The notes under the pieces were generated by a model, which was not told the DNA's origin, did not search any database, and saw only the letters and a list, made by a program, of their open reading frames with translations. DNA of 61,005 nucleotides, taken from positions 1 to 61,005 of IMG/VR virus record IMGVR_UViG_3300042476_000679. One strand, written 5' to 3'. This document shows, in pieces, positions 30,872-41,800 of this stretch (its first letter is position 1; each line of letters opens with the position of its first letter). The stretch is from a virus. Both the position numbers and the translations under genes were made by a program.

Positions 30872-33625
30872 TCACGGTAGATTAGGTGGTAATTTATCAT
30901 CACTAAATTTTTCCATTCTTATAGCAACTGCTGGACAACCATTAGTATCTGTAGCGGAAGTAGGTAGTCCCATCTTATTAAATACCGTTACCGCCTTTTC
31001 CGATTCACATTCTAATCCGGCTGAATATTCTACCACCATAAATCCGTATGCTGAAGTTGGTGTTATAGCTCCTTCATACTGATAATAAAGACCATAAATT
31101 GTTGGAGTAGTAGGCTGAGGATGTTTATCTAATACAATATATTTTTCTGTTAAAGTATCAAAATAAGCATATACTAATTCTCCGGCATTATGACATCTAC
31201 CAATACGATCAACGACCTTGATCATCACTTCTGCTTTGTATTGATCACTACTAGATGACGAACTATCACTGGAAGAGGATGAACTAGAACTACTACTTGA
31301 TGACGACGATGAACTAGAAGAGCTGCTTGATGACGAAGATGATGATGATGATGAACTAGATTCGCTGCTTGATGACGAAGATGAAGACGAACTAGAAGTT
31401 CCGCTGCACTCGATGGTTGATATTGTTATTGAAGGTATATCTGTTTCGCACAATACCTTGATACGTTTTCTGGTCGCTACCAATCCATTTTCAGTTAAGC
31501 TTAATCCGGTAATAACCTCTATGCCACCAGGACAATCATTTTGACTACTACTACTACTAGATGGTGTACAAGGACACTCGGCCTCACTATTATATGGTCC
31601 ACTAACAGCATTCTCTACTCCTGGAAAAGCAGGATCGCCACTATTAAGACAACGAAATAAGAGATTTCCAAATTCATCTTCTCCATTAGTAAAACAATAC
31701 CATTGATCAGGTTGGCATTCTCCAACATTGACTAATATCCATTCGTATGTTTTTTCATCTACTGTCGTTTCACATTTCTTTTCGATCTCTGGATCGATTG
31801 TTGTTCCTTCTTTATCAAATAATTTTTTACCATAAGGTATAATAACACCCTTACCTTCGCCAAAAGCATCAACCTTTTTGATAATTTTAGCAACAACTAT
31901 ACGATAAGACTGAGGACTAACCCATAATCCGCGCTCTCTATCAAATCTTAAATCTATAGGGGCTGCTGGCCATGTTGCTGGCTTTCTTAACCAATCTTTC
32001 AAAAATTTATCTTTTAATTCAGTTTTCTTAAAAACGCCCTCTTTAGCACTATCAACGGTATCAGCTTCATTAGGTATGGGTTTTCCATCTAAATCATAAC
32101 CCCAGCTATGAAGAACAATAGGCCCTCTCATTCCTAGAAATCTATAATCTTGAGAGTATCTTTCTGGATTATCTAATCTATATAAATTTGTATCAATACC
32201 TTTATCTGGTAATTCTTTTTCTCTACCTATAGAACCAATAACATGGCCATCTCCTGGGCCTCTGTGATGATGCTCATTATCTCCAAATTTACTAGTTACT
32301 GGATTATTATACTTTTGAGTAATTTCTGTATTATATTGTTCGTGTTTAAATTCTTTTCCGCTACAATCTCCACTCACGGTAAATGGAGGTTGTGGTGCAA
32401 TAGGTGAGGCTTTGTGGCTCTCTGGATCGAAGCTCGCATATCTTGGAAGCCCGCCATCTCCACCTAAAGATACAGGACCAAATAGTCCATCCAAACTCAT
32501 GTATGCTTTTTTCTCATAGTCATATGTCATTTCACCTACACTTTTAGGTAAAACATCAATACCAACAGAAGTTCTTTGACCATCTTTTTGCCAAGTATAA
32601 ATTTCTGATACTAATAGTCTTTGTAGTGTTCTTCCTTGTTGTGGAGGAGGGGCTGCTCGTGGTGGAAATCGCTGATTAAATCTGGCTATTTTTCTAGCAA
32701 TTTTATTAGAAACAGCAGCTTGATTTCTTAAAAATCTGATCTGTTCTGTTCTATTGCGATTAATATCTTTAATACGATCTATAAGATGTCTATTTAAAGA
32801 TCCAAATTTAGGAGTAAAAGTTCTAAATTCATAGGTGGTTGTTATACCATTACTACTAAAATTAAAATTTAGTGCAGATAGTGTCGGTCCAACACTATTT
32901 AATGCGACACCTAAGGAACTTAATTGCGGAATGGGCAATCCCGGTATTGTGACACTGCCAGTTTCCGCTTTAACTAATCCTATTGCCATAGACTCTACAA
33001 TAGAGGCTCCGGCCGCATTCATGCCATCAACAGAACCAAAAACCCAAGGACATAATTCTGTATTGGTTTCTACTTGTGTTCCGCCACAACTATTGCCAAA
33101 ATTAGAAGATGCATAAGGGCCATATGTTTTAATATTGCTTCTCATTGGTACAACAGCAGCTATTGGTATAACCGCTGTTGCTTGAAAACCTAAATTATTA
33201 ATTGATCTAAGATCTACAGCAGTAGCAGCTTTTTGTAATTTCTGTTTTTTTTCGTCATTATCGGTAACGCTAGAGCGAACTGTAACTGCTGCTTTGGTAT
33301 TACCATCCTCTGTGGTAATTGTTTCTGATTCAGGATTCTCATTATTGCCTTCTCCATTACCACAGTCATCTGCCAAGCCAAGCATATCCATACCAAATAA
33401 AATACCCTGTGGAATTTTTTGCTGATCATCACAAATTTTTGCCAAACACGGAGCATCAAATTTTATAACCACATATGGCGCTGGTACTCCACCTCCCGGA
33501 GTTTGGTAAATAAAGATTTTTTCTTCAACCTCTGCCTTAACCCATACATTTTTTCCTATGACAACAATATTATCATAAGACATTTCAGAGATATCTAAAT
33601 TACCACAATCATCTATACCGGCCAT
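30872..33625 (-). CDS. Large virion-like protein with poly-Ser linkers
   Basis: I do not recognise a family for this 917-residue protein. About residues 1-690 are mixed globular sequence (FQATAVIPIAAVVPMRSN, SFDPESHKASPIAPQPPFTV). About residues 690-800 carry Ser runs: a short CTPSSSSSSQND and then a stretch of some 45 mostly Ser residues with scattered Glu/Asp. A C-terminal domain of about 115 residues follows (KAEVMIKVVDRIGRCHNAGE). Serine codons in the run are mixed, so it is maintained as protein rather than as DNA repeat. It follows the baseplate-like genes, so a tail fibre, tip or adhesin is plausible. Overall about three times the length of a simple fibre chaperone. Confidence 0.6.
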   Translation of the reverse strand: MAGIDDCGNLDISEMSYDNIVVIGKNVWVKAEVEEKIFIYQTPGGGVPAPYVVIKFDAPCLAKICDDQQKIPQGILFGMDMLGLADDCGNGEGNNENPESETITTEDGNTKAAVTVRSSVTDNDEKKQKLQKAATAVDLRSINNLGFQATAVIPIAAVVPMRSNIKTYGPYASSNFGNSCGGTQVETNTELCPWVFGSVDGMNAAGASIVESMAIGLVKAETGSVTIPGLPIPQLSSLGVALNSVGPTLSALNFNFSSNGITTTYEFRTFTPKFGSLNRHLIDRIKDINRNRTEQIRFLRNQAAVSNKIARKIARFNQRFPPRAAPPPQQGRTLQRLLVSEIYTWQKDGQRTSVGIDVLPKSVGEMTYDYEKKAYMSLDGLFGPVSLGGDGGLPRYASFDPESHKASPIAPQPPFTVSGDCSGKEFKHEQYNTEITQKYNNPVTSKFGDNEHHHRGPGDGHVIGSIGREKELPDKGIDTNLYRLDNPERYSQDYRFLGMRGPIVLHSWGYDLDGKPIPNEADTVDSAKEGVFKKTELKDKFLKDWLRKPATWPAAPIDLRFDRERGLWVSPQSYRIVVAKIIKKVDAFGEGKGVIIPYGKKLFDKEGTTIDPEIEKKCETTVDEKTYEWILVNVGECQPDQWYCFTNGEDEFGNLLFRCLNSGDPAFPGVENAVSGPYNSEAECPCTPSSSSSSQNDCPGGIEVITGLSLTENGLVATRKRIKVLCETDIPSITISTIECSGTSSSSSSSSSSSESSSSSSSSSSSSSSSSSSSSSSSSSSSSSSSDSSSSSSDQYKAEVMIKVVDRIGRCHNAGELVYAYFDTLTEKYIVLDKHPQPTTPTIYGLYYQYEGAITPTSAYGFMVVEYSAGLECESEKAVTVFNKMGLPTSATDTNGCPAVAIRMEKFSDDKLPPNLP

Positions 33626-33641
33626 AATTATTCATGCTCCA

Positions 33642-35273
33642 TTAGTTAGGTACAGGACCTTCAGGCCCATAGTTATTGTCAGACCAAGAGTCTTCTCCGT
33701 ATTGATTTTCCTGGTCTTTTACTTCTGGAGGAACTTCTTGTTCTTTAGCAACAAAAATAGCAAATGCGCCTATACGATCATCTGTTTCTCTAAAAGTACC
33801 CAAATCCGGATCACCTAAGCCTAATACTGGAACTCCATAATCAACCCACCCACCAGCATTAGTAGGATCAGAACTAAATATTTTTTCTTGAAATTTTTCT
33901 CCACGATAATAACAAATTTTTTCATTTAACTTGGTAAAAAACTGTTTACCATAATATGTTGTTCCAAGATTTTGAACAAATGCGTGTATCGCCTGTAAGT
34001 CATTAACTATTAAATCCGCCAGATTTTTTCCCTTAAATGGACCATTAATAACGTCGGCCAAAGCTTTATATCTAGTAATAGCATCTATATTTGGATCTTG
34101 CATTATTTCATTAAATACCCTACGCACACCCTCATCATCTAGATTATAGTTGAGTCTGACAGCTTCATTAAGGCCGCCTTTAATTTTATCATTGGCTACT
34201 CTCATAAACCATACGTCATAAGATGCCATAGCACCTCTAATATCGTGTTCGCTAATAGTAAATGGACCATTATTTGGTAGTGGTTTATTCAGTGTTAAAT
34301 TTAGTTCCTTAATGCGTTTTTTAATCCAAAAACCATAACATTCTGACCACGCATGAGGCACTATTGGTATAAACTCATTACCGTCCCATTCTTCTCCAAA
34401 GTAAAAATTGAACTTATTAACCGGTGAAAGATAGTGTTGTTTTTCTCCAAATAATAATGCTTTTGTTTTTTCATTACGCAACTCTTCACCATAACTTAAC
34501 TCTGTAGCAATACCATTAAAAATACCATCAGGACTAGAAATAGTCTCAAAGCTTTCAGGAGCTATTTTCATATCAATAGTACCAATTGTAATCACATTTC
34601 CAGACAATAACTTTACATAAAACTCTAATCCTAATACATTACATATATCTTGCAATAGTTGTAATATAGTAATACTTGGTCCGGGTACTCTATAATACTC
34701 TGGTACGTTTTGTGGAAAACTATTAAAATCAATAGTATAATTATATCCAGTTGGTGAACAGATAGTAGGATTCATTTGTTTGAGTTTATTCAGAATCATG
34801 AAGTATGGAGTACCTCGTTCTGTTGACCAAGAAGAACCAAATACTTGGCAGTTTCCATCTAGAATTTCTCTTTCATATGCTGCATAGATATTAAAATAGT
34901 TTGATGCCTGTACAGGATTACCTACATATGAATCTATAATTACGATAGCATTTTCTAAAAGCTGTCTGGGGTCTACAACTTTGACATTATAGGTTTTACC
35001 AGATCCTCCTTGTGTTTCTGTCCAATTAGTTAAAACTCCACCAAAATTAAAACAGTCGCTATAACCTTGGCTACTCATACAAGTAGAAAAATATACTGGA
35101 GCACCTACTTCAATAAGATTTTCTTTTGGTAAAAATAAATCTCCACTTTCACAGTCTTCTATCAAATCAACATTCAGACTACTTTCTTGTGCTGATCCTA
35201 ATCCTAAACTAGTATTAAATGATAATACCGTTGCACCTAGAAACTTAATTGGCTCTGTTATTATATCTGTCAT
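33642..35273 (-). CDS. Tail/baseplate protein, 543 aa
   Basis: The sequence and position suggest a baseplate or tail-hub protein. Residues 1-90 have GATVLSFNTSLGLGSAQESSLNVDLIED, like the opening of Gp27/hub-type beta domains. The middle holds ITILQLLQDICNVLGLEFYVKLLSG, a helix-strand pattern often seen in hub proteins. No lysozyme or peptidase motif is apparent. It is preceded by the two paralogous tail proteins and the tape measure, the usual order tape measure, distal tail, hub, fibre. The exact role is inferred from synteny. Confidence 0.55.
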   Translation of the reverse strand: MTDIITEPIKFLGATVLSFNTSLGLGSAQESSLNVDLIEDCESGDLFLPKENLIEVGAPVYFSTCMSSQGYSDCFNFGGVLTNWTETQGGSGKTYNVKVVDPRQLLENAIVIIDSYVGNPVQASNYFNIYAAYEREILDGNCQVFGSSWSTERGTPYFMILNKLKQMNPTICSPTGYNYTIDFNSFPQNVPEYYRVPGPSITILQLLQDICNVLGLEFYVKLLSGNVITIGTIDMKIAPESFETISSPDGIFNGIATELSYGEELRNEKTKALLFGEKQHYLSPVNKFNFYFGEEWDGNEFIPIVPHAWSECYGFWIKKRIKELNLTLNKPLPNNGPFTISEHDIRGAMASYDVWFMRVANDKIKGGLNEAVRLNYNLDDEGVRRVFNEIMQDPNIDAITRYKALADVINGPFKGKNLADLIVNDLQAIHAFVQNLGTTYYGKQFFTKLNEKICYYRGEKFQEKIFSSDPTNAGGWVDYGVPVLGLGDPDLGTFRETDDRIGAFAIFVAKEQEVPPEVKDQENQYGEDSWSDNNYGPEGPVPN

Positions 35274-35284
35274 ATTCCTTATCC

Positions 35285-37105
35285 TTAAATATCACATCCA
35301 GTACTACATATATACCCCAAATTAATAGTATAAGAACCATCAATTGGATTATTAGTATACTGTTTTTGTGTTAATATATAATCACCAACAGGTAGTCCTA
35401 TCGGGAAGTAACCTTCATCATAACAAGAATTACACTGTATTAATGATGGTAAATCAATACCAGATGGTTGTCCAATATCACTATTATCTGTACCTTGTAT
35501 AGTAATAGCCACACGTTTAGCTGTAAATGTACCTAATTCTTGTATAATCGGGCAAGAATTGCTATTTGGTATATTAAAAGTAGCAATTATTTTATTAGGG
35601 TTATTAGTTTGTATTGATATTTGTGCATATTTTTTACCACAAATATTATCACTATTATATTCAGCTGTATAGCCTATATTACCACCAACATAATCGTGTG
35701 TAAAATTTAATGATAGTGGGTGTGGTGGGTCTGGAACCTGATCATCAGGACTTGGAGAAACACCAAGAGCATCCATCGTAATACCCAAAACTGCTTTATA
35801 ATTTGTTTTTAGATCTTTTTTACCGGTGGTACCCATACCAGCATTATAGTCATTAGGATTATAAATTTTATCCAAAACTATTTTAGCATTATCATAAGCA
35901 CTTTGACTACTTCCATTAGATATTAGAATAGTACCAGTTTCTGGTAAGGTTAGCGGTCCTGGAACTCTAATTAAACCACCCTCAATCAAACCCTGAATTT
36001 TACCATTAAGTGAAATGGTAGTAGTTGTTTTGCCTTCTGGAGTGTTTGTTGTATTTATAGATTTACTGACGGTATGAACAGACGCATTATCAGACCAATT
36101 ATTATTACCAAGAGTTGTGCTAATAATAGCAGAATATGTTGCAGAAAATGAGCCCTCTGACTCTGAAACATCGCATGTTATTTTTTCATTATAGATTTTG
36201 TATATGGCATCACTTAGTGAAGACAATAGGCCATCCTCAAATCCTCCTGGTTCATGTAAATTATCTAGTCCATCAGTACTAAAACATCCAGAAGGGGGAT
36301 AGCTATTTTTTAAGACACTATTGATCAGATTTGTTACCTGATGATATAATCTGTATTGAACAAAATTTTTAGCTTGTTCCCATGCTGGTAATAATTTGGT
36401 ATTCTCGGAAGTGGAGCCGCCCTCGGTGTAAGTATAATAATTTTTGCCTACTGCATTAATATTATATTGTATATTAAAACTTACATTATTCAAATTTAGA
36501 TTGTTATTATTATCAATACTTTGTACTCTAGCATATGATTCATTTTCATTGAAGCTAAAAGACCAACTATCATTAAATGTTTTAACTTTAAACTTATTGA
36601 TATCTAGAATACCATCAGTACTGAAAGTAGAAGCATCTAAAAATGAAGCTCCGCAAGTATCTACTGCGGACATAAAATCAATAGAATTAAATTCAATAGA
36701 TGCTGTAAAATTAGCAAAATGATACCAATTATTATTAGATTCATTAAATTCTAAAGATCGTAATATTCCGCCTCTGGCCTTAAGAATATGAGCGTTACTA
36801 GCCCCATCAACAATTTGCAGCATATTACCATTTTGGCTTAAAATACGTCTTAATTTATGAATATGATCTGCTACAGAGCCCATACCGTATTCGCTAGGTT
36901 CCGGATATTCTTCTCCATAATCAGTATCTCTTAAGTCTAGACCTGTGACTACTCCATTGAAATTAATGACATAGGTATATCCAATAATAGTATCATTACT
37001 ATATTGAAATTCTGTACTGATAGAAATATCGGGACATGGTATTAATCTGTGGTCCGCATCTAATGATCCATAGTACATTTTAACATCTGGTGTATAAATT
37101 GCCAT
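35285..37105 (-). CDS. Tail protein, paralog of the 37108-38865 product, 606 aa
   Basis: This 606-residue protein shares its layout with the neighbouring 585-residue protein: an N-terminal (xx)VKMYYG/HRLIPCPDISIS block, SNDTIIGYTYVINFNG, then IEFNSIDFM; a middle block with LLPAWEQAKNFVQYRLYHQV; and a C-terminal PIDGSYTINLGYIC ending. Both are beta-rich and lack catalytic motifs. The position after the tape measure and before the hub-like gene suggests distal tail or baseplate structure. Only 2 bases separate the two genes, so they probably arose by tandem duplication. Confidence 0.65.
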   Translation of the reverse strand: MAIYTPDVKMYYGSLDADHRLIPCPDISISTEFQYSNDTIIGYTYVINFNGVVTGLDLRDTDYGEEYPEPSEYGMGSVADHIHKLRRILSQNGNMLQIVDGASNAHILKARGGILRSLEFNESNNNWYHFANFTASIEFNSIDFMSAVDTCGASFLDASTFSTDGILDINKFKVKTFNDSWSFSFNENESYARVQSIDNNNNLNLNNVSFNIQYNINAVGKNYYTYTEGGSTSENTKLLPAWEQAKNFVQYRLYHQVTNLINSVLKNSYPPSGCFSTDGLDNLHEPGGFEDGLLSSLSDAIYKIYNEKITCDVSESEGSFSATYSAIISTTLGNNNWSDNASVHTVSKSINTTNTPEGKTTTTISLNGKIQGLIEGGLIRVPGPLTLPETGTILISNGSSQSAYDNAKIVLDKIYNPNDYNAGMGTTGKKDLKTNYKAVLGITMDALGVSPSPDDQVPDPPHPLSLNFTHDYVGGNIGYTAEYNSDNICGKKYAQISIQTNNPNKIIATFNIPNSNSCPIIQELGTFTAKRVAITIQGTDNSDIGQPSGIDLPSLIQCNSCYDEGYFPIGLPVGDYILTQKQYTNNPIDGSYTINLGYICSTGCDI

Positions 37106-37107
37106 AA

Positions 37108-38865
37108 TTATCCTCTACATAAATATTCTAAAGATATGGTGAAAGATCCATCTATAGGATTGCTATCATAATCCTCTTTAGTTTTAATCCAGTTTATATT
37201 GTCATTAGATACCATCTGATCAAACTGTGCTATACTAAACTTAGGAATCGAGTCATTGCAAACATCAAGTTCAGATAATTCAATGCACTGTTTATTTTCT
37301 TTTGATCTGCCTTCTATATTTATAGATATTGTTCTTGATGTTTTCATATTTAACTTCTGAATAATCGGTCCAGATATTCTTCCTGGAACTATAAATTCTT
37401 GTATTATTTCTATAGGATCATTTCTTACTATACTAATATTCGTATAGCCTCTGTCTTTGATTTCATTCAAAGCTTTGTCATAAGTTACGTTATATGATAC
37501 TATACCATCATTATATGTGTGGTCCACATTGAACGCTGATGGTTTCGGTGGTAATCCATCATTATTTTTCACTAAAAGTGCTGCTTTAGTAATGCCCAGC
37601 GATGTTTTCATCGAGTCGTGTAAGTCGGATCCGCTAGAAACCTTTTTCTTAAAATAAGCTAATGCGTTAGAGTATTTTGTTTCATTACTATTTACTGTAG
37701 TTATAAATGTTCCATTATTAGGTAGAACAAAATCATTATTGTAGTATATAAAACCACCCCTAACCAATCCTTGAATATTTCCTTGTACCGATATTGAAGC
37801 TGATTGTGGCTGAGATCTAGTGTAGTTATCCGTGAGTGTAAAAGTGTGTACCGCCGCATTTTCTACTGGACTAAGAGCTGTATTATATCTTTTTAAAGTT
37901 GCATTATATGTTATACTAAAACTACCATCAGCTTCTGAAGTATCACAATCTATTGATTCATTATAAATATCATAATTTGGTAAACCATCTCTTAATGTCA
38001 CAAAACCATCTAAAATACCACTTTCTCTAGGACTTGTATTATCTACTTGATATAATCCGGACGGTACAATATCAGCAGCACATCCATCATTATTATTTGC
38101 TTTTATTTGTAATATACCTCCCATTAATCCCATAATTTGTTTATGTAATCTATTTTGTACAAAGTTCTTGGCTTGTTGCCATGCTGGTATTAAATTATCA
38201 TCAACATAATAGTTCTTTCCTGTGGCAGATAATGAGTAGGTGACTTTAAAAATATTATTGTAGTAATCATCATGGCTATTATATATTTGTTCATCAATTA
38301 CAAAAGACCACTTATCATTAAATTCTTTAATCTTATACTGCTTCATATCTATTAAGTGATCACTAACAATATGATTGCCGCTTTGGTTGGGAGTATGGAA
38401 CAAAGTACTAGCGCACGATATTTGATCATTCGCTACACAACCTATAAAATCAACTTCATTAAATTCTATTTCAATATTATATTGTGAATAATTTACCCAT
38501 CTATTTTCAGATGCATTCAGTGTGATATTTTTAATTGTGGCACCCTTGGCAACAATAATATCATCTGAGCCTTGTTTAATATATAGATTACCGCCATTAA
38601 AATTAAAAATTTCTCTAATATCACCCATATGCTCTATGGTTTTATCTGCACCATAGTCGGTTGAATTACTGTTTAAATCTTTTCTTAAGGCATTAGCATA
38701 ACCAGTAAGACTTATATTATATGTATATCCAACAACACTATCATTGGCATAATAAATTTCTGGACTGATATTGATAATAGGAGCAGGAGCTAGTCTATGC
38801 TCGTCTGCTGGAGATTCTGTTTGTTTACAATAATAAACTTTTATGGCAGATTCATATCCGGGCAT
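37108..38865 (-). CDS. Tail protein, paralog of the 35285-37105 product, 585 aa
   Basis: This 585-residue beta-rich protein opens with IKVYYCKQTESPADEHRLAP, carries NDSVVGYTYNISLTG, VEIEFNEVDF-like and LIPAWQQAKNFVQNRLHKQI segments, and ends with NPIDGSFTISLEYLC. These blocks match the next gene in order and spacing. No enzymatic motif is seen. It begins 10 bases after the tape-measure stop, the place for a distal tail or Dit-like protein in long-tailed phages. A heteromeric ring made of the two paralogs is possible. Confidence 0.65.
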   Translation of the reverse strand: MPGYESAIKVYYCKQTESPADEHRLAPAPIINISPEIYYANDSVVGYTYNISLTGYANALRKDLNSNSTDYGADKTIEHMGDIREIFNFNGGNLYIKQGSDDIIVAKGATIKNITLNASENRWVNYSQYNIEIEFNEVDFIGCVANDQISCASTLFHTPNQSGNHIVSDHLIDMKQYKIKEFNDKWSFVIDEQIYNSHDDYYNNIFKVTYSLSATGKNYYVDDNLIPAWQQAKNFVQNRLHKQIMGLMGGILQIKANNNDGCAADIVPSGLYQVDNTSPRESGILDGFVTLRDGLPNYDIYNESIDCDTSEADGSFSITYNATLKRYNTALSPVENAAVHTFTLTDNYTRSQPQSASISVQGNIQGLVRGGFIYYNNDFVLPNNGTFITTVNSNETKYSNALAYFKKKVSSGSDLHDSMKTSLGITKAALLVKNNDGLPPKPSAFNVDHTYNDGIVSYNVTYDKALNEIKDRGYTNISIVRNDPIEIIQEFIVPGRISGPIIQKLNMKTSRTISINIEGRSKENKQCIELSELDVCNDSIPKFSIAQFDQMVSNDNINWIKTKEDYDSNPIDGSFTISLEYLCRG

Positions 38866-38875
38866 ATATTATTCC

Positions 38876-41800
38876 TTATTTAGAAACTCCCTTGGCACCA
38901 CTACCTTTAACACGACCTTCTGTTGCGGCAGATGTTTCATTTCTTAATTCTTCTATCTTGGGCATAACTAATGCTACGGCCAATTCTTGTAGGCGCTTCT
39001 CTAGTGTTGTTATAGACGCCGCTCCTGTCATATCTATTTGTACATTATGGTTTAATTCTATCTTGTCGGGGATTACGGGGAATTGGAATCCTACTAATTT
39101 ATCTACATAACTACCAAAAGTGGTATTAAAGTCATTGAGTCCTTTAAGAGATGCTGGATCTAATGTTAGTAGTTGTCCGGTAGTCATTGTATTGGTCGCT
39201 TCACCATTTGTAACATTCACTGCTGTTCCGCCAGTTTCAGCAGTTTGTACTTGGCGAGTATATTCTACTGGTTGTGGTAAATTACTTGGTACTGGTACTG
39301 GTTGTGGTGTCTCTGGTTGTCTTAGGCGTTGAACAAACGGGTGGTTGGGATCAACACCACTGCTCATTTGCGCAGACAGTTGCGCATCTCCACTCGCATA
39401 AGGATTAAGTTGTTCGGATTGTTGCTGTTGAGATTGTTGTGCTATTGCCGCTTGTTGTTCTATAGCTGCTAGTCTTTGTTTTTCTACTGTGATTTGTTCA
39501 TTAATACTAGCTAGATCTTGTTTAGCACTATCAAAACTTGCTTGTGCGGCAGCTAGAGTTGGACTAGTTTCTGTGGTTCCTGCTGCATATGCTGCTATTT
39601 TTGCCGCCTTGAGTGTTTTTTCTTTTTTAATAATTTCTGCTTGTTTGTCAGCTCTTGATCGTTCTAAGGTATCTAAAGACACCATAGGTACAGAGGATAC
39701 AGTAGTTCCATAAGTTTGTGGTTGGGTATTGGCTTGTGTTTGTGGTCGAGTAACAGTAGCTGCTGCTGTTCCTGGCGCTGGAGGCGCCTGAATAACTGTT
39801 GGTCTATTACCCATTCTAGCTGCTTCGCTCTGTTTTTTAGCTTCGGTAGCTTTGGCTTCTCTTGCTTTTTTCTCTTCTGCTGCTTGAGCCGCCTTAGCTT
39901 CTTGTCTAGTTTTTTCTTCTTCAGCAACTGTTGAGGATGATGCCACAAATTCTGACTTAGCTTCATCCATATTTTTTTGTTCCTGATCAGATTGTTCTTG
40001 TAGTTCTCTGATTTTACGTTTTCTTCTAGCAACTTCAGTAGATGCTCCTTGTTCCCATCCAACCTTGGATTCTGCTTCTTTGAGTTTCTTTTCTTCTGTT
40101 GCGATTTTAGCGTCTATTTGTTGTTTTTTCTTACCCGCTTCTTCATATTTTTTATTAGCTGCGGCTTGATTTTTCTGTGCTTCTGTAGGAGCCGCGCCAG
40201 TTTCTGGTTGGGTAGCAGCATCTGCTCTAGATTCTTTTACAGCTTCTGCAAGAATTCTAGGAAATTCATTTGCCAAGAATGTGACTAATCCTGTCATAGC
40301 TTCTTGAATTTGTAATGATTTAATTTCTTCAAGTCTTTTGAGTTCTTCATTAGCCTTGATTTGTGTATCAACAGCTTCCCTATAGGCTACAACATTAGGA
40401 TCAAGCTCGCTAACTCCACCCTTCATTCTTTCAATTAATTGATCCAGAGTAAATTCCTTGCCACCAATCTTTTTAACAACATCACCACCTTTGAATCCTT
40501 GTGCCTCAAAAGATTTTCTCGTCAAATCAGCCTGAATATCTTTGAATTCTTGTGGGGTTAAAAAGCCCTTAGCTTGTTCTAATCCTGCAAATGCTTGTTG
40601 TCTATTAAAGCGACTTTGCATAAATTCTGGACCAGCAGCTTGTGCAGCATTAAGAGCTGCTGCCTCAATTTCCATCTTAGCTAATTGTTGTGGTTCAGCG
40701 GTAAATACATTCTGTGCAAAAGCAGCAAATCCCTCTAGTGCTTGTTGTTCTTCTTGAATTTTAGATAATGCATTAGCGGCTTTAGTACCATCATTAGCTA
40801 GTCTTTCTAGCGCTTGACGGCTTTGATTAATAGCAACATTATTAGCACCAATAGCGGCTATGTTTGCTTGTTGTTCTTTTAGTAGTTCAGCACCCGAATT
40901 AGCCCCAACAGCACCTTGCATACCGGTAGTACCTAGTGCTACATTAGCAGCCTCTAGTTGTGTGTTTTGTCTAGTAGCGGCTATAATACCATTAGCAATT
41001 TCTGTAGGATCTGTAGTTCCACCAGGAATTAATCTCTTAGTTAAATCTTTAATTTCAAAATCAAATGGTTGATTAAGTTCTCTTAGAGTGGGACTTCTAC
41101 CGAGCGCTCTAGCTAAATCTAATTCTGCTGTTAATCTTATACTACCGGCCTTACGTAAATATTCATCAGCCTGCATAATACTTTCATTATATTGATTTTG
41201 TAGATCAATGCTCTGTTGTAAGGCATCATTATATGTCTTAGCCAAATTTTGCATTGTTTTGAGAGCTTCTTGAGCAGTACTCGATATCTGATCAATTCCA
41301 CCCTTTTCAATTTCACTAGCTAATGTTCCTAGCCCACCCTCACGATCTGCTCCTAATTGTACTTCTACGTCCTTAAGCATTTGATTAATTGCATCACTAT
41401 TTAATCCCATACCTTGGAATTGACTTCTAAGAGTATCCATAATTTTACCAGCATCAGCATCTGGTGCTCTTAACATTGCTGGTAATTTATCTTGTAAGAA
41501 CTTGGCAGCTTCGGCCTGTTTACCTAATGCCTGAGCCTCTGTTCCACCTCCTAATTTACCAACCATTTCTTGAGTAGCCGCTTGCACTTCTTGTGGAGAA
41601 TATGCTGAAATATTACCAAGAACTCTTTCTGCTCCTCTTCTATCTACTTTGGATACTTCTGATTTACCACTTAAGCTATTAATAGTGGCTTGATTAATAT
41701 TTAACATATCTCCAATTTCATCACTAAATCTTTGTGCTTTGGCTGTAACTCGTCTATAAACATCTAATAAACTTTCTGTGGCCAATGCTACTTCTTTTGT

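Noticed and set aside
39673-40062. Overlapping minus-strand gene within the 3' part of the tape measure
   Set aside because: A Lys/Gln-rich product from another frame of a repetitive helical coding region; no independent support.
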